In this document: one piece after another, positions 51,403 through 59,826 of the stretch | How positions within the stretch are numbered: position 1 is the stretch's first letter | Layout of the letters: each line of letters starts with the position of its first letter | Origin: Mesonia sp. | GTDB lineage: Bacteria > Bacteroidota > Bacteroidia > Flavobacteriales > Flavobacteriaceae | Reading direction: 5' to 3' | DNA: 64,000 bases | NCBI GenBank assembly: GCA_012964435.1 | Contig: DTTX01000092.1 | Span: forward strand, 854 to 64,853 | The notes under the pieces: model-generated | The model's database searches: none | What the model was told of the DNA's origin: nothing | What the model saw: the letters and a program-made list of their open reading frames with translations, nothing else | Translations under genes and position numbers: made by a program

Positions 51403-53939
51403 TACTTAGAATAGTTAGATAATTTTAGTGTTCTAAAACCAAATTGTGGGATAGAAATTTCAACCTGATAATTTTCTTTATTTTTAGATACTTCAATAAG
51501 TTCTTTTTGATCTCCGTTGAGTTCTACCAGAGCAATTGTGCCGGGATTAAATTTAAAATTCACTTTACCTTGCTGCGAATTAGAAGAAGGATTAAAAATT
51601 CTCATGTAAATCTCGTTTCCTCTTTGCTCTACAGAAGTAAGCTCCCAATCTTGTTTTTCAAAATTCAGAAAAGATGCTGAAAATTGCTGCGGCTCATCTT
51701 CTAAAAATTTTGCTCGCAGCGGCTCATCCCAATCTCTATTTTTCTTCCAGATTTGAGCTTCTTGCCAATTACCACGATGCGGTATAATAGAGTAATTTAT
51801 TTCTGAAGGTCCATCGATAGTATAATTTTTACCCCAAAGACCGGCACCGGAATATTGCAAATTTAAACCTAACGGAAAGTCTTTATCATGCGTATATGTT
51901 GTGGTATGATCTGAGAATAATGCAAACCCATATTTTTCATCTTTATCGGTTACATCTACCCAGTTTACAATCATATTATTTTTTATACCATCCCAACTAT
52001 CATAAAAAGTGTTTTCTAGCTTACTTTCCATCACATCGAAAGGAGCATTTTTAAAAAGTTTTTGCCCTTCTAGATTTAAAGGAAAAATAGTAAGTAACTT
52101 TCCTCGATCATCATAGAATGCTTTTTTTACCGGATTTTTTCTAAATTTTTTATCTGTGTTTATACCAATCCCAATATTCTCTTCCCAGTTTATTTTCAAA
52201 TTGAAATCGATTCTCGGATTTTCGTGATATAAAACGATCGTTTTGATTATAGGAACTGTATTGATTTGTGTTTTTATTTGAAGTTTTAATGAAGTTGAAG
52301 ATTGCGAAACAATATCTATTTCTGCATTTTCTTTAAAAGTTGTTTTAAAGCCATCTTTTTCATAAAAATTTGCTTGCAAGCCACTAAACTTCTGTTTATT
52401 ATTTTGATCTACAAATTCTTTATTTTCTAGCTTCTTAGCAATTAAACTAATAATGCTACCTCCCTTCGATCGATCTAAAGTAAGTTGATAGTTAGGAGAA
52501 TTAATGATCATTAAATTGTTCTCTCTTTCAATATAAAATGAAGAATCAGTATGCTGTTTACCTTCAACTAATTTAAAAACTTGAAAACCAAAAGCAGGGA
52601 TTTCAGCTTTAAAACTTAGCCAAGATTTTTCGTTGTCTTGTAAGATTTCTGCAGGTAAAAATTTTCCTTTTTCTGTTTGTACAGCTATATTTTCTAAAGA
52701 AAAATTTTCCGGAATTAGAATTTTAACCAGATCATTTCTTTGATAAGCTGAAGTATTAAAAACTTTAATATAAGATGGTGAATCTGTAGTTGAAGAGATC
52801 GCCTTATCACTAACTTGGTTAGAAAAATCTGTCCATCGTTTTACTTTATCTGCCCAATTATTTCCGGGTTTTCCGTTATAAGGTACGATCCAGCAATCAT
52901 GATGTTGAGCTAATAAAAGTTGACGCCAAGCTTCATCAAAATCTGCTGACGGGTATTCTTCATCATTAAAAATCGAATTCATCACAGCAATCTTTTCTGC
53001 TTGAACTATATTATTTTCAGCTTTACGAACTTGTTGAGCTAATTTTTGTAAAATTTGAGAACCCCAAACTAAGCTTACCAACACATCTTCTTGATTAAAC
53101 TTCCAGTCTTCAATTTTAGAATGGGTATCAGCTATATTTTCGAAATAATTGGTCCAAGTTGTGTAAATACTTGGTTTGTATTGTTTTCCTTTTAACCACG
53201 GTCCCCAGCGCCAACCTGCATCTTGCAAGCACATACCAACAGGATTTTCTATACCGTAATTAAATGCTTTATCGATAAATTCTGGTGAATTTGTATTACC
53301 AATAGTTTCCCAAGTCGAACCGGGTTTTAAAGTCTCTATCTCATATCGAGGAGACGTTACTATTTTAGTACCATCTGGACCTACCCAATTTATAAGTTCT
53401 CCTCCATGAGCTCTCATATAACCTCCCCAACAAGTATTCGGATTTTTTAATGATGCATATTTAAACCCAAAAGAACTTAATATCTGAGGTAAGGCACTTG
53501 TAAAACAAGGCTCTTCTGAAGAATAAGTGGTATAAACTGCATCTGGAAAATGTTGATCTAATTTTTTGATGCCATAGTAAAATTGACGAATAATACTTTC
53601 TCCAGAGGTATTAAATAAATAACTTTGCCCGTAACTCGGGTTTACATATTCAATACGTCCTTTTGAAGATTGATCTGAAAAAATTTCTTTAAACTTCAAA
53701 TAAGCTTCTTGGTCAATTCTTTCTGCTCGATCCCAAGTTTCAGGTTCTATTTCTAAATTAATCTTCCATTCGGGATGTTTTTGAAGCTGTTCTACTATAT
53801 ATGAAGTATATTTTTCTGGATAATGCCCCCAAACACCACCGTGATATCCGTCTATAAAATAAGCTTGTTTCTGTGCTGACACTAGACTCGAAAAGGCAAT
53901 ACAAATTGCTAGAATGAAAAATTTGATAGTAGAATTCAA
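51402..53939 (-). CDS. GH38-like alpha-mannosidase-family protein with altered active-site motifs
   Basis: 845 residues, signal peptide ending LVSAQ. The middle domain LLLAQHHDCWIVPYNG (about 341-356) and the C-terminal beta domains (KTIVLYHENPRIDFNLKINW, FSDHTTTYTHD, LNLQYSGAGLWG) match GH38. The N-terminal metal motif HxD of GH38 is replaced by DGYHGGVWGHYP (Asp30, His33), and where the nucleophile Asp is expected ahead of LPQIL there is SSEEPCF (Glu142-Glu143). It may be a divergent, differently acting branch or non-catalytic. First gene of the unit that includes both SGNH esterases, GH92 and esterase D; tandem operators lie upstream. Confidence 0.78.
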   Translation of the reverse strand: MNSTIKFFILAICIAFSSLVSAQKQAYFIDGYHGGVWGHYPEKYTSYIVEQLQKHPEWKINLEIEPETWDRAERIDQEAYLKFKEIFSDQSSKGRIEYVNPSYGQSYLFNTSGESIIRQFYYGIKKLDQHFPDAVYTTYSSEEPCFTSALPQILSSFGFKYASLKNPNTCWGGYMRAHGGELINWVGPDGTKIVTSPRYEIETLKPGSTWETIGNTNSPEFIDKAFNYGIENPVGMCLQDAGWRWGPWLKGKQYKPSIYTTWTNYFENIADTHSKIEDWKFNQEDVLVSLVWGSQILQKLAQQVRKAENNIVQAEKIAVMNSIFNDEEYPSADFDEAWRQLLLAQHHDCWIVPYNGKPGNNWADKVKRWTDFSNQVSDKAISSTTDSPSYIKVFNTSAYQRNDLVKILIPENFSLENIAVQTEKGKFLPAEILQDNEKSWLSFKAEIPAFGFQVFKLVEGKQHTDSSFYIERENNLMIINSPNYQLTLDRSKGGSIISLIAKKLENKEFVDQNNKQKFSGLQANFYEKDGFKTTFKENAEIDIVSQSSTSLKLQIKTQINTVPIIKTIVLYHENPRIDFNLKINWEENIGIGINTDKKFRKNPVKKAFYDDRGKLLTIFPLNLEGQKLFKNAPFDVMESKLENTFYDSWDGIKNNMIVNWVDVTDKDEKYGFALFSDHTTTYTHDKDFPLGLNLQYSGAGLWGKNYTIDGPSEINYSIIPHRGNWQEAQIWKKNRDWDEPLRAKFLEDEPQQFSASFLNFEKQDWELTSVEQRGNEIYMRIFNPSSNSQQGKVNFKFNPGTIALVELNGDQKELIEVSKNKENYQVEISIPQFGFRTLKLSNYSK

Positions 53940-53985
53940 AAGACCAAAAAAGTATTTAATTAAAATTTTTAGAATGATTTATTAG

Positions 53986-54025
53986 CAAATTAAAAATAAT
54001 AAAACGTTTTAGCAAAACGTTTTCG
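53986..54025 (-). promoter_or_regulatory. Tandem LacI operators and promoter before the GH38-led unit
   Basis: Two palindromes touch each other: ATAAAACGTTTTAG (53999-54012) and GCAAAACGTTTTCG (54012-54025), centres 13 bp apart, so two dimers would lie on different faces only slightly offset from one helical turn. On the minus strand TTTG (54016-54013) and TTAATTTG (53993-53986) form a near-consensus -33/-7 pair with a 19-nt spacer, so both operators cover the promoter. Confidence 0.65.
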
Positions 54026-54061
54026 TAAATAATTTTTTGTTTTATGAATTTATCCAAATAA

Positions 54062-54088
54062 AAAAGCCCTCTAATTTAGAGGGCTTTT
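54062..54088 (-). terminator. Terminator of guaB
   Basis: Stem AAAAGCCCTCTAA / TTAGAGGGCTTTT with a 1-4-nt loop; on the minus strand it is followed by TTTTTATTTGG. It lies 24 nt after the guaB stop and shields the PUL promoter from read-through. Confidence 0.85.
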
Positions 54089-54111
54089 GCTTTATTTTAA
54101 ATTGCTATATT

Positions 54112-55584
54112 TTATCTTGAATAATTCGGTGCTTCTTTGGTAATGGTAACATCGTGCGGATGACTTTCCATAATACCTGAAGAGGTGATTTTGATAAATT
54201 TCGCATCACTTTTTAATGATGCAATATCTTTAGCTCCACAATATCCCATACCGGCGCAAAGACCACCAATAAACTGGTTCATACTTTCGACCAATTCACC
54301 TTTATAAGGCACGCGACCTACAATACCTTCTGGTACTAATTTTTTAATATCGTCTTCTACATCTTGGAAATAACGATCTTTAGAACCTTTTTGCATCGCT
54401 TCTACAGATCCCATTCCGCGGTAAGATTTAAATTTTCTTCCTTCGTAAATAATGGTTTCTCCTGGAGATTCTTTTGTTCCTGCTAATAATGAACCTAGCA
54501 TCACACAATCTGCTCCTGCAGCTAAAGCTTTAGGAATATCACCGGTATAACGAATACCACCATCGGCAATTACAGGAACGCCGGTGTCTTTAATCGCTTC
54601 AGCTACTTCTAAAACAGCTGAAAACTGCGGAAATCCTACTCCGGCTACCACTCTTGTCGTACAAATAGAACCCGGACCAATCCCTACTTTTACGGCGTCT
54701 GCTCCTGCTTCAACTAAATATTTTGCGGCGTCTGCAGTGGCAATATTACCGACTACTACTTCTAATTCCGGAAATTTCTTTTTAACCTCTTGCAATACAT
54801 AAACCACACCTTTGGTATGCCCGTGAGCTGTATCGATCACCACTGCATCTACACCTGCATTTACTAAAGCTTCTGCTCTTTCAACTGCATCTGCTGTAAC
54901 TCCTAAAGCGGCTGCAACACGTAATCTTCCGTATTGATCTTTATTAGCTATAGGTTTTTGCGTAAGTTTGGTGATATCTCTAAAAGTAATTAAACCTACG
55001 AGTTTATTTTCTTTATTAACTACCGGTAGTTTTTCAATTTTATTGGCTTGTAAAATATCTTCTGCATCGTCTAGTGAAGTTCCTTCTGCTACAGTGACTA
55101 AATTTTCTGAAGTCATTACCTCAGAAATTGGACGATTTACATTCTTCTCGAAACGTAAATCACGATTAGTAACGATCCCTAATAATTTTCCTTCTTCATC
55201 TACAATAGGAATACCGCCAATACTATGTTCTGCCATCGATGCTTTTGCATCTTTTACTTTAGCCGTAATTGGTAAGGTCACAGGATCGATAATCATACCG
55301 CTTTCTGCACGTTTTACCTTTCTCACTTTTAAAGCTTGCTGCTCGATGGTCATGTTTTTATGCAACACACCAATCCCGCCTTCTCTAGCAATAGCAATTG
55401 CCATTCGAGATTCTGTTACCGTATCCATCGCGGCAGATACAATAGGAACATTAATCGTAATGTTTCTTGTAAATTTTGTTTGAATATTTACTTCTCTAGG
55501 AAGTACTTCTGAAAAGGCTGGTACAAGTAAGACGTCATCATAAGTTAGTCCTTCGCCTAAAATCTTGTTCTCGTGTGCAGTCAT
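54112..55584 (-). CDS. guaB: Inosine-5'-monophosphate dehydrogenase
   Basis: Oxidises IMP to XMP with NAD+, the committed step of GMP synthesis. 490 residues from the ATG at 55584 ([32 protein letters not shown]); an upstream in-frame ATG adds nine residues but is less likely, as homologues begin here. A CBS pair (about 90-205) interrupts the barrel; catalytic Cys308 lies in GPGSICTTR; the flap with [12 protein letters not shown] and the [28 protein letters not shown] end are intact. A housekeeping gene, transcribed alone and unrelated to its neighbours. Confidence 0.97.
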   Translation of the reverse strand: MTAHENKILGEGLTYDDVLLVPAFSEVLPREVNIQTKFTRNITINVPIVSAAMDTVTESRMAIAIAREGGIGVLHKNMTIEQQALKVRKVKRAESGMIIDPVTLPITAKVKDAKASMAEHSIGGIPIVDEEGKLLGIVTNRDLRFEKNVNRPISEVMTSENLVTVAEGTSLDDAEDILQANKIEKLPVVNKENKLVGLITFRDITKLTQKPIANKDQYGRLRVAAALGVTADAVERAEALVNAGVDAVVIDTAHGHTKGVVYVLQEVKKKFPELEVVVGNIATADAAKYLVEAGADAVKVGIGPGSICTTRVVAGVGFPQFSAVLEVAEAIKDTGVPVIADGGIRYTGDIPKALAAGADCVMLGSLLAGTKESPGETIIYEGRKFKSYRGMGSVEAMQKGSKDRYFQDVEDDIKKLVPEGIVGRVPYKGELVESMNQFIGGLCAGMGYCGAKDIASLKSDAKFIKITSSGIMESHPHDVTITKEAPNYSR

Positions 55585-55638
55585 AGCAATTAAGGATTTA
55601 ATTGCATGCAAATATAGGCTTTTGTTATGAGAATATGC

Positions 55639-56136
55639 CTAAGTGGTTTTATTATTTTTAAAAAGTTGAAAAAATACGATCACTACAGAAAGTATAAACG
55701 AAGTGGTCATCAATATACCCGAGATCATCACCACATATCGCATAAAATGATAACCCGACCACATCAAATAAATACCACCAAAAGTAAGTAAAACCGAAAT
55801 CAACGGTTCTAGCATCAATGATTTTTTTAACCAAGCTGGGAGTTTTGCAAAACTTACTAAACCACCTAAAATGAAGAAAATGACAGACATCGATAAAATA
55901 TGCGTATGAATAATGGTAAGCATCTCTCGCTTTGGTTTTTTGAACTTCATGACCTCAGCTTCCAGATCGTCTTCATTCCCTAAGTAATTTTCTTGAATAC
56001 CGGTGGGAGTATTTTCGGTCGTTTCATTTACAAAGCGAAATCCGGTAAAATAACCGACGCTTAACACAATGAGAAAAGCGCCGATTAATAATTTTACTTC
56101 TTTAGGAAATTCAGCAATAGTGGTGTTGAAATTCAT
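55639..56136 (-). CDS. Four-helix membrane protein of the haem-linked operon
   Basis: 165 residues with four predicted transmembrane helices (near 14-35, 76-98, 108-130, 134-157). His residues IIHTHILSMSVIFF near helix 2 could bind a cofactor. No family recognised. It follows the FMN-binding gene by 1 nt and is the last of three genes divergent from the haem receptor, so a role in electron transfer or haem/iron handling is a guess from position. Confidence 0.7.
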   Translation of the reverse strand: MNFNTTIAEFPKEVKLLIGAFLIVLSVGYFTGFRFVNETTENTPTGIQENYLGNEDDLEAEVMKFKKPKREMLTIIHTHILSMSVIFFILGGLVSFAKLPAWLKKSLMLEPLISVLLTFGGIYLMWSGYHFMRYVVMISGILMTTSFILSVVIVFFQLFKNNKTT

Positions 56137-56137
56137 T

Positions 56138-56659
56138 TTAAAGCATATTTTCTTCCTGAAGAATTTTCATGGTTTTTAAAACTCGATTCACCGCTCTTGC
56201 CATCGAAGATGCTGAAATAGTCGCTCCGCTTATCGCAGCAACATTTTCACCATAATTCACTTCTGAAGCCGGTGACATCCCTATAAATTGTCTTAACCAA
56301 CGTTGCGTACCAATCTGCTGACCGTAATTTTCACGGTAAATAAGTACTTTCGATTTTTTAATGATCAAATTGTTATCGAACATCACCACATAATCAAATT
56401 CTTCTTTCTTACTGGGAGCTTTCCCTAAATAAGCATAACCGATAGATTGGTCATCAGAAAAAATTTGAAATAAGTTTTCGTTTCCGGTTTTGGCGGGTAG
56501 TTTTTCATTGATTGCGGCAGAAGCTTCAATTTCTTTTAATTTAAATTGATCGACTTCGTAAGTACCTCGAATGGCTTTGTAGAATTTCTCTTCTAATTCG
56601 CCACCCATAAAGCTAAAACCTAGACCTATAAAAACTACTATGAAAATTCTTTTCCACAT
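56138..56659 (-). CDS. FMN-binding domain protein (NqrC/RnfG-like)
   Basis: 173 residues with an N-terminal hydrophobic anchor (about 4-20). The C-terminal FMN-binding motif SGATISAS (144-151) has Thr147, the residue expected to carry covalent FMN in this family. VVMFDNNLIIKKSKVLIYRENYGQQIGTQRWLRQFIG is typical of the domain. The family passes electrons across or along the membrane. Between DUF6607 and a four-helix membrane protein with 1-3 nt gaps, it could supply electrons for reduction linked to haem or iron uptake. Confidence 0.85.
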   Translation of the reverse strand: MWKRIFIVVFIGLGFSFMGGELEEKFYKAIRGTYEVDQFKLKEIEASAAINEKLPAKTGNENLFQIFSDDQSIGYAYLGKAPSKKEEFDYVVMFDNNLIIKKSKVLIYRENYGQQIGTQRWLRQFIGMSPASEVNYGENVAAISGATISASSMARAVNRVLKTMKILQEENML

Positions 56660-56662
56660 AAA

Positions 56663-57562
56663 TTATCCTTTTTTAACGTAAGCTTCAATCACCTCATCAA
56701 TTTTATCTTGACTCGTAGCTACATTCATCGGGAAGAGTTTCATAAATAAAGCTTGACCTTCTACTTTTTTCTCTAAAGACAGGTCTTTATCTCTACCGTA
56801 AACTTCATCCCATTTTGCTCTAACTTTTTCCCAAAATTCTTTGTTTGCTGCCCACCATTCTTTAGCGGCTTTACATTTTGCATCGGGCACTTTTTTATAA
56901 ACGTTATAACCTTTTTCTTTTACTAATAATACATCTTCTTTACCATCTTCACGAATTACTTTTTCGTTGTCTTGCTCGTGTAACCAACCATCTTCGGTAA
57001 TTTCTACTTGGTTACCACGCATCATCACATTGTAATCGCTACGTTTAGAATATTCTCTTCTTGGTAATGGTGAACTAGCAACATCGTCCCAAACGTGTTT
57101 CCCATCGGCATGAAACCAAGTGGCAGAACCAGAATAACGCGGACTATCATCTACTTGATATACGTTTTGCGTCCACTGCCCTTTTACTTCATTTTTAGGC
57201 ATTTCTACAAACTTCCATTCGTTATCGTGATTAAAATCGTAGCGTTTAGTGTTTTCGTATAACCAATCTTGACGCCAGTGTTTAATAATTGTAGAATCGT
57301 TGATCACTAATAAATGCTGGATCGAAAGTTCGTCTTTTTCATCTTTAATTAATTCTGCCCATTCTAAAGCTGTTGCATTGTAGTCGTAATGCTTTTCGTA
57401 ATCAATTTCGGGAGCAAAAGTTTCGGTGTATTTAAAAGTCACTTCAAAACAACCGCACATATCTTTAATCGCTTCACGGTCTTGTTTTACTGATTTCTGA
57501 GCAAAAGCGGTGGTTACACCTAAACCTAAAACTGCTCCTGCAAGTAATTGTTTAAAATTCAT
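56663..57562 (-). CDS. DUF6607-type secreted protein
   Basis: 299 residues from the ATG at 57562, which gives a clean signal peptide ending TTAFAQ; an upstream ATG adds 12 residues. Mature protein: an early Cys pair in DMCGCFEVTFKYTETFAPE, then tryptophan-rich beta sequence (KHWRQDWLYENTKRYDF, QWTQNVYQVDDSPRY, GKHVWDDV) and an acidic/lysine helical end. The pattern fits the DUF6607 family, commonly next to haem/TonB receptors in Bacteroidota. Function unknown; probably periplasmic or outer-membrane associated. Divergent from the receptor gene, sharing the 115-bp regulatory gap. Confidence 0.75.
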   Translation of the reverse strand: MNFKQLLAGAVLGLGVTTAFAQKSVKQDREAIKDMCGCFEVTFKYTETFAPEIDYEKHYDYNATALEWAELIKDEKDELSIQHLLVINDSTIIKHWRQDWLYENTKRYDFNHDNEWKFVEMPKNEVKGQWTQNVYQVDDSPRYSGSATWFHADGKHVWDDVASSPLPRREYSKRSDYNVMMRGNQVEITEDGWLHEQDNEKVIREDGKEDVLLVKEKGYNVYKKVPDAKCKAAKEWWAANKEFWEKVRAKWDEVYGRDKDLSLEKKVEGQALFMKLFPMNVATSQDKIDEVIEAYVKKG

Positions 57563-57595
57563 TTTTATGAGTTTGAGTTGAATGATAATTTTCGA

Positions 57596-57603
57596 CAAAA
57601 ATA
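57596..57603 (-). promoter_or_regulatory. -7 box of the DUF6607 operon
   Basis: TATTTTTG on the minus strand, an exact TAnnTTTG match 33 nt upstream of the DUF6607 ATG. The -33 element is only T-rich. Confidence 0.4.
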
Positions 57604-57636
57604 TAAAATTTATTTAGATTGGTTAAAAATAACTTA

Positions 57637-57644
57637 TATATTTG
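57637..57644 (+). promoter_or_regulatory. -7 box of the haem receptor operon
   Basis: TATATTTG on the plus strand, an exact TAnnTTTG match 33 nt upstream of the receptor ATG; TTTA at 57613-57616 is the best -33 candidate. Confidence 0.45.
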
Positions 57645-57661
57645 CGCTGTAAATTTAATTA

Positions 57662-57672
57662 AGACTTAGTCT
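57662..57672. promoter_or_regulatory. Dyad AGACTTAGTCT, candidate iron/haem-responsive operator
   Basis: A perfect 5-1-5 palindrome (with flanking TTA..AA) between the start site and the receptor ATG. A related TTTAGATTGGTTAAA lies at 57613-57627 between the two divergent promoters. The TTTAGACT half-site and AT context recall DtxR/Fur-type sites, but the regulator is not identified. Confidence 0.4.
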
Positions 57673-57677
57673 AAATA

Positions 57678-59822
57678 ATGAAGTATTTACTCCCAACCTT
57701 ACTATTAACACTACTAACCGGAAGCTTTTACGCTCAAGAAACGAATGAGAAGAAAAAAGATTCTTTAAAGCAAAATCAATTAGAAGAAGTTGTTTTAACC
57801 GGGCAATACAATCCGCAATCGGTTAACAAATCTGTTTTTGAAGTTGAAGTATTAACGCAGGAAGACATTAAACTTTTAGCCGGAAATAATCTGGCAGATG
57901 TACTTACACAAACTTTGAATATGAATGTGGTGCCACAAGCCGGTGAAGGTAGGTCCGGTATCGAGCAATTTGGTTTTAGTTCTGGCTACGTAAAAATCTT
58001 GGTCGATAATATTCCCATTGTTGGTGATGAAGGTTTTGGTAATGCCATCGATGTAACTCAAATTAATCTCGATGACATTCAACAAATAGAAATTATTGAA
58101 GGCTCTATGGGCGTTCAATACGGAGCCGATGCAGTGACAGGAGTGGTGAATATTATCACTAAAAAATCTTCAGACCATCGTTGGCAAATTACACCTTATG
58201 TTCAAGAAGAAACGGTTGGTGATGAGTATGGCTGGTTTGATGAAGGTCGGCATATTCAGTCTTTAAAAATCGGTCATAATTTCTCTGACAAATGGTATGC
58301 GCAAGCTTTATATACCCGAAACGATTTTAAAGGATTTCTAAATAATTTAAAAGGAAAAGATTACTACAACCAACCTGAAAATGTGAATGATAGTCTTCGT
58401 GGGTACGAGTGGCTTCCTAAAGAACAAAACACATTTAAAGGTTTAGTGAACTTCAACAACCAAAAACATTTTAGAGCTTTCTATAAGTTTGAATATTTCA
58501 CCGAAGAAACACTGGGTTTTGCCAATTTAGTAAGGTTTAATAAAAATTCGGCTACGCAAACGGTAAATCCTACGGCTAACGATGAGATTTTTAGATCTGA
58601 ACGTTTTTATCATCATTTAAATGTTTCGGGGAAAATTGAGCAACAGGTTAACTATAACATTTCGGCTTCTTACCAAGAACAAGTTAAAAATTACGAGCAA
58701 TTTACGTACTACCTAAATACAGGAGAAAAAGAGCAATTAGATAAGTATGATTACAATACTCGAAACGGTTTTTTCTCGCGAGGAACGTTCAGCAATTTTT
58801 TCAACAGTAAAAAGGCAAATTTTGAAGTAGGTTATGAAGCTCAGTTAGATGAAGGTACGCAGAGCGGATTAGCATTACAAGACATCTCTCAGCGTAACAA
58901 GAAAAACACCTACAATATTTACAGTGCTTTTGCTTCTTCAGAAATTAGACCAAATTCAACTTTTTCATTTAGACCGGGTTTTAGATTATTAACATCTTCT
59001 AGATTTAGTCCGGAATATGTGGCTTCGTTGAGTACTAAAATTAATTTACCGAAAGACTACCAATTACGCATTATAGCCGGTACCGCTCCTAAACTACCAG
59101 ATTTTGAGCAACTATTTACCTATATGGTCGATTCTAATCATAACGTTCAAGGAAATGAAAACCTGAATCCGGAAAACGGTAAATCGGTATTCCTTCATTT
59201 GAAGAAAACTTTTTGGAGCAAAGATTATGAACTGAAATACCAACCTAAACTTAGCGCCTGGTATTTAGATGTCGATGATAAAATAGATTTAATCGTGGTG
59301 AGTAACTCTCCCCTAGCCTTCCGATTTGAAAATATTGATTTACATAGAACTTGGGGACTTTCATTACGCAACAATCTTAGCTATAAAAACTTTAGAACCA
59401 ACCTCGGGATTAGCTTTTCCGGGCAATCGCAAATTTTAAATGCGAGCGAAAATTATAACGACGATTACCTCTACGCGGTTCAGGTAAACACGAATGTTTC
59501 TTATACCGTCGATAAATGGAACACGACCTTCTCCGGCTTTTTTAAATACACTGGTCCTACCTATCAATTTGTGTATGGCGGAGAAAATCAAGATGAAATT
59601 TCACGAAGTAAACTCGAAGGTTACGGTTGGTTAAACACTTCGATTAGAAAAACCTTTTTTGATGATTTTGAAGTTACTCTTGGCGCCAGAAATGTGCTCG
59701 ATATCACACGTGTTAACCTTAGCAATGGCCAAGGTGGCGCTCACAGTTCCGGAGCTCAAAGTCAGCTGCTGGGTTACGGAAGATCCTACTTTTTAAAACT
59801 ATTATACAACCTTAATTTTTAA
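57678..59822 (+). CDS. TonB-dependent outer-membrane receptor, HmuR-like (haem uptake)
   Basis: 714 residues, signal peptide ending SFYAQ. TonB-box region QLEEVVLTGQYNPQSVNKS, then the plug (about 38-155: LADVLTQTLNMNVVPQAGEG, YVKILVDNIPIVGDEG, IEIIEGSMGVQYGADAVTGVVNIITKK) and barrel ending SYFLKLLYNLNF with the terminal aromatic. No CarboxypepD domain, so a siderophore/haem type rather than SusC. The haem role is inferred from the HmuY-like gene 4 nt downstream. Energised by TonB-ExbBD, not in the window. Confidence 0.88.
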   Translation: MKYLLPTLLLTLLTGSFYAQETNEKKKDSLKQNQLEEVVLTGQYNPQSVNKSVFEVEVLTQEDIKLLAGNNLADVLTQTLNMNVVPQAGEGRSGIEQFGFSSGYVKILVDNIPIVGDEGFGNAIDVTQINLDDIQQIEIIEGSMGVQYGADAVTGVVNIITKKSSDHRWQITPYVQEETVGDEYGWFDEGRHIQSLKIGHNFSDKWYAQALYTRNDFKGFLNNLKGKDYYNQPENVNDSLRGYEWLPKEQNTFKGLVNFNNQKHFRAFYKFEYFTEETLGFANLVRFNKNSATQTVNPTANDEIFRSERFYHHLNVSGKIEQQVNYNISASYQEQVKNYEQFTYYLNTGEKEQLDKYDYNTRNGFFSRGTFSNFFNSKKANFEVGYEAQLDEGTQSGLALQDISQRNKKNTYNIYSAFASSEIRPNSTFSFRPGFRLLTSSRFSPEYVASLSTKINLPKDYQLRIIAGTAPKLPDFEQLFTYMVDSNHNVQGNENLNPENGKSVFLHLKKTFWSKDYELKYQPKLSAWYLDVDDKIDLIVVSNSPLAFRFENIDLHRTWGLSLRNNLSYKNFRTNLGISFSGQSQILNASENYNDDYLYAVQVNTNVSYTVDKWNTTFSGFFKYTGPTYQFVYGGENQDEISRSKLEGYGWLNTSIRKTFFDDFEVTLGARNVLDITRVNLSNGQGGAHSSGAQSQLLGYGRSYFLKLLYNLNF

Positions 59823-59826
59823 ACCT

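Noticed and set aside
54968-55483. Long open frame on the plus strand, antisense to guaB
   Set aside because: It lies wholly inside the strongly conserved guaB gene, is low-complexity in composition and resembles no protein.
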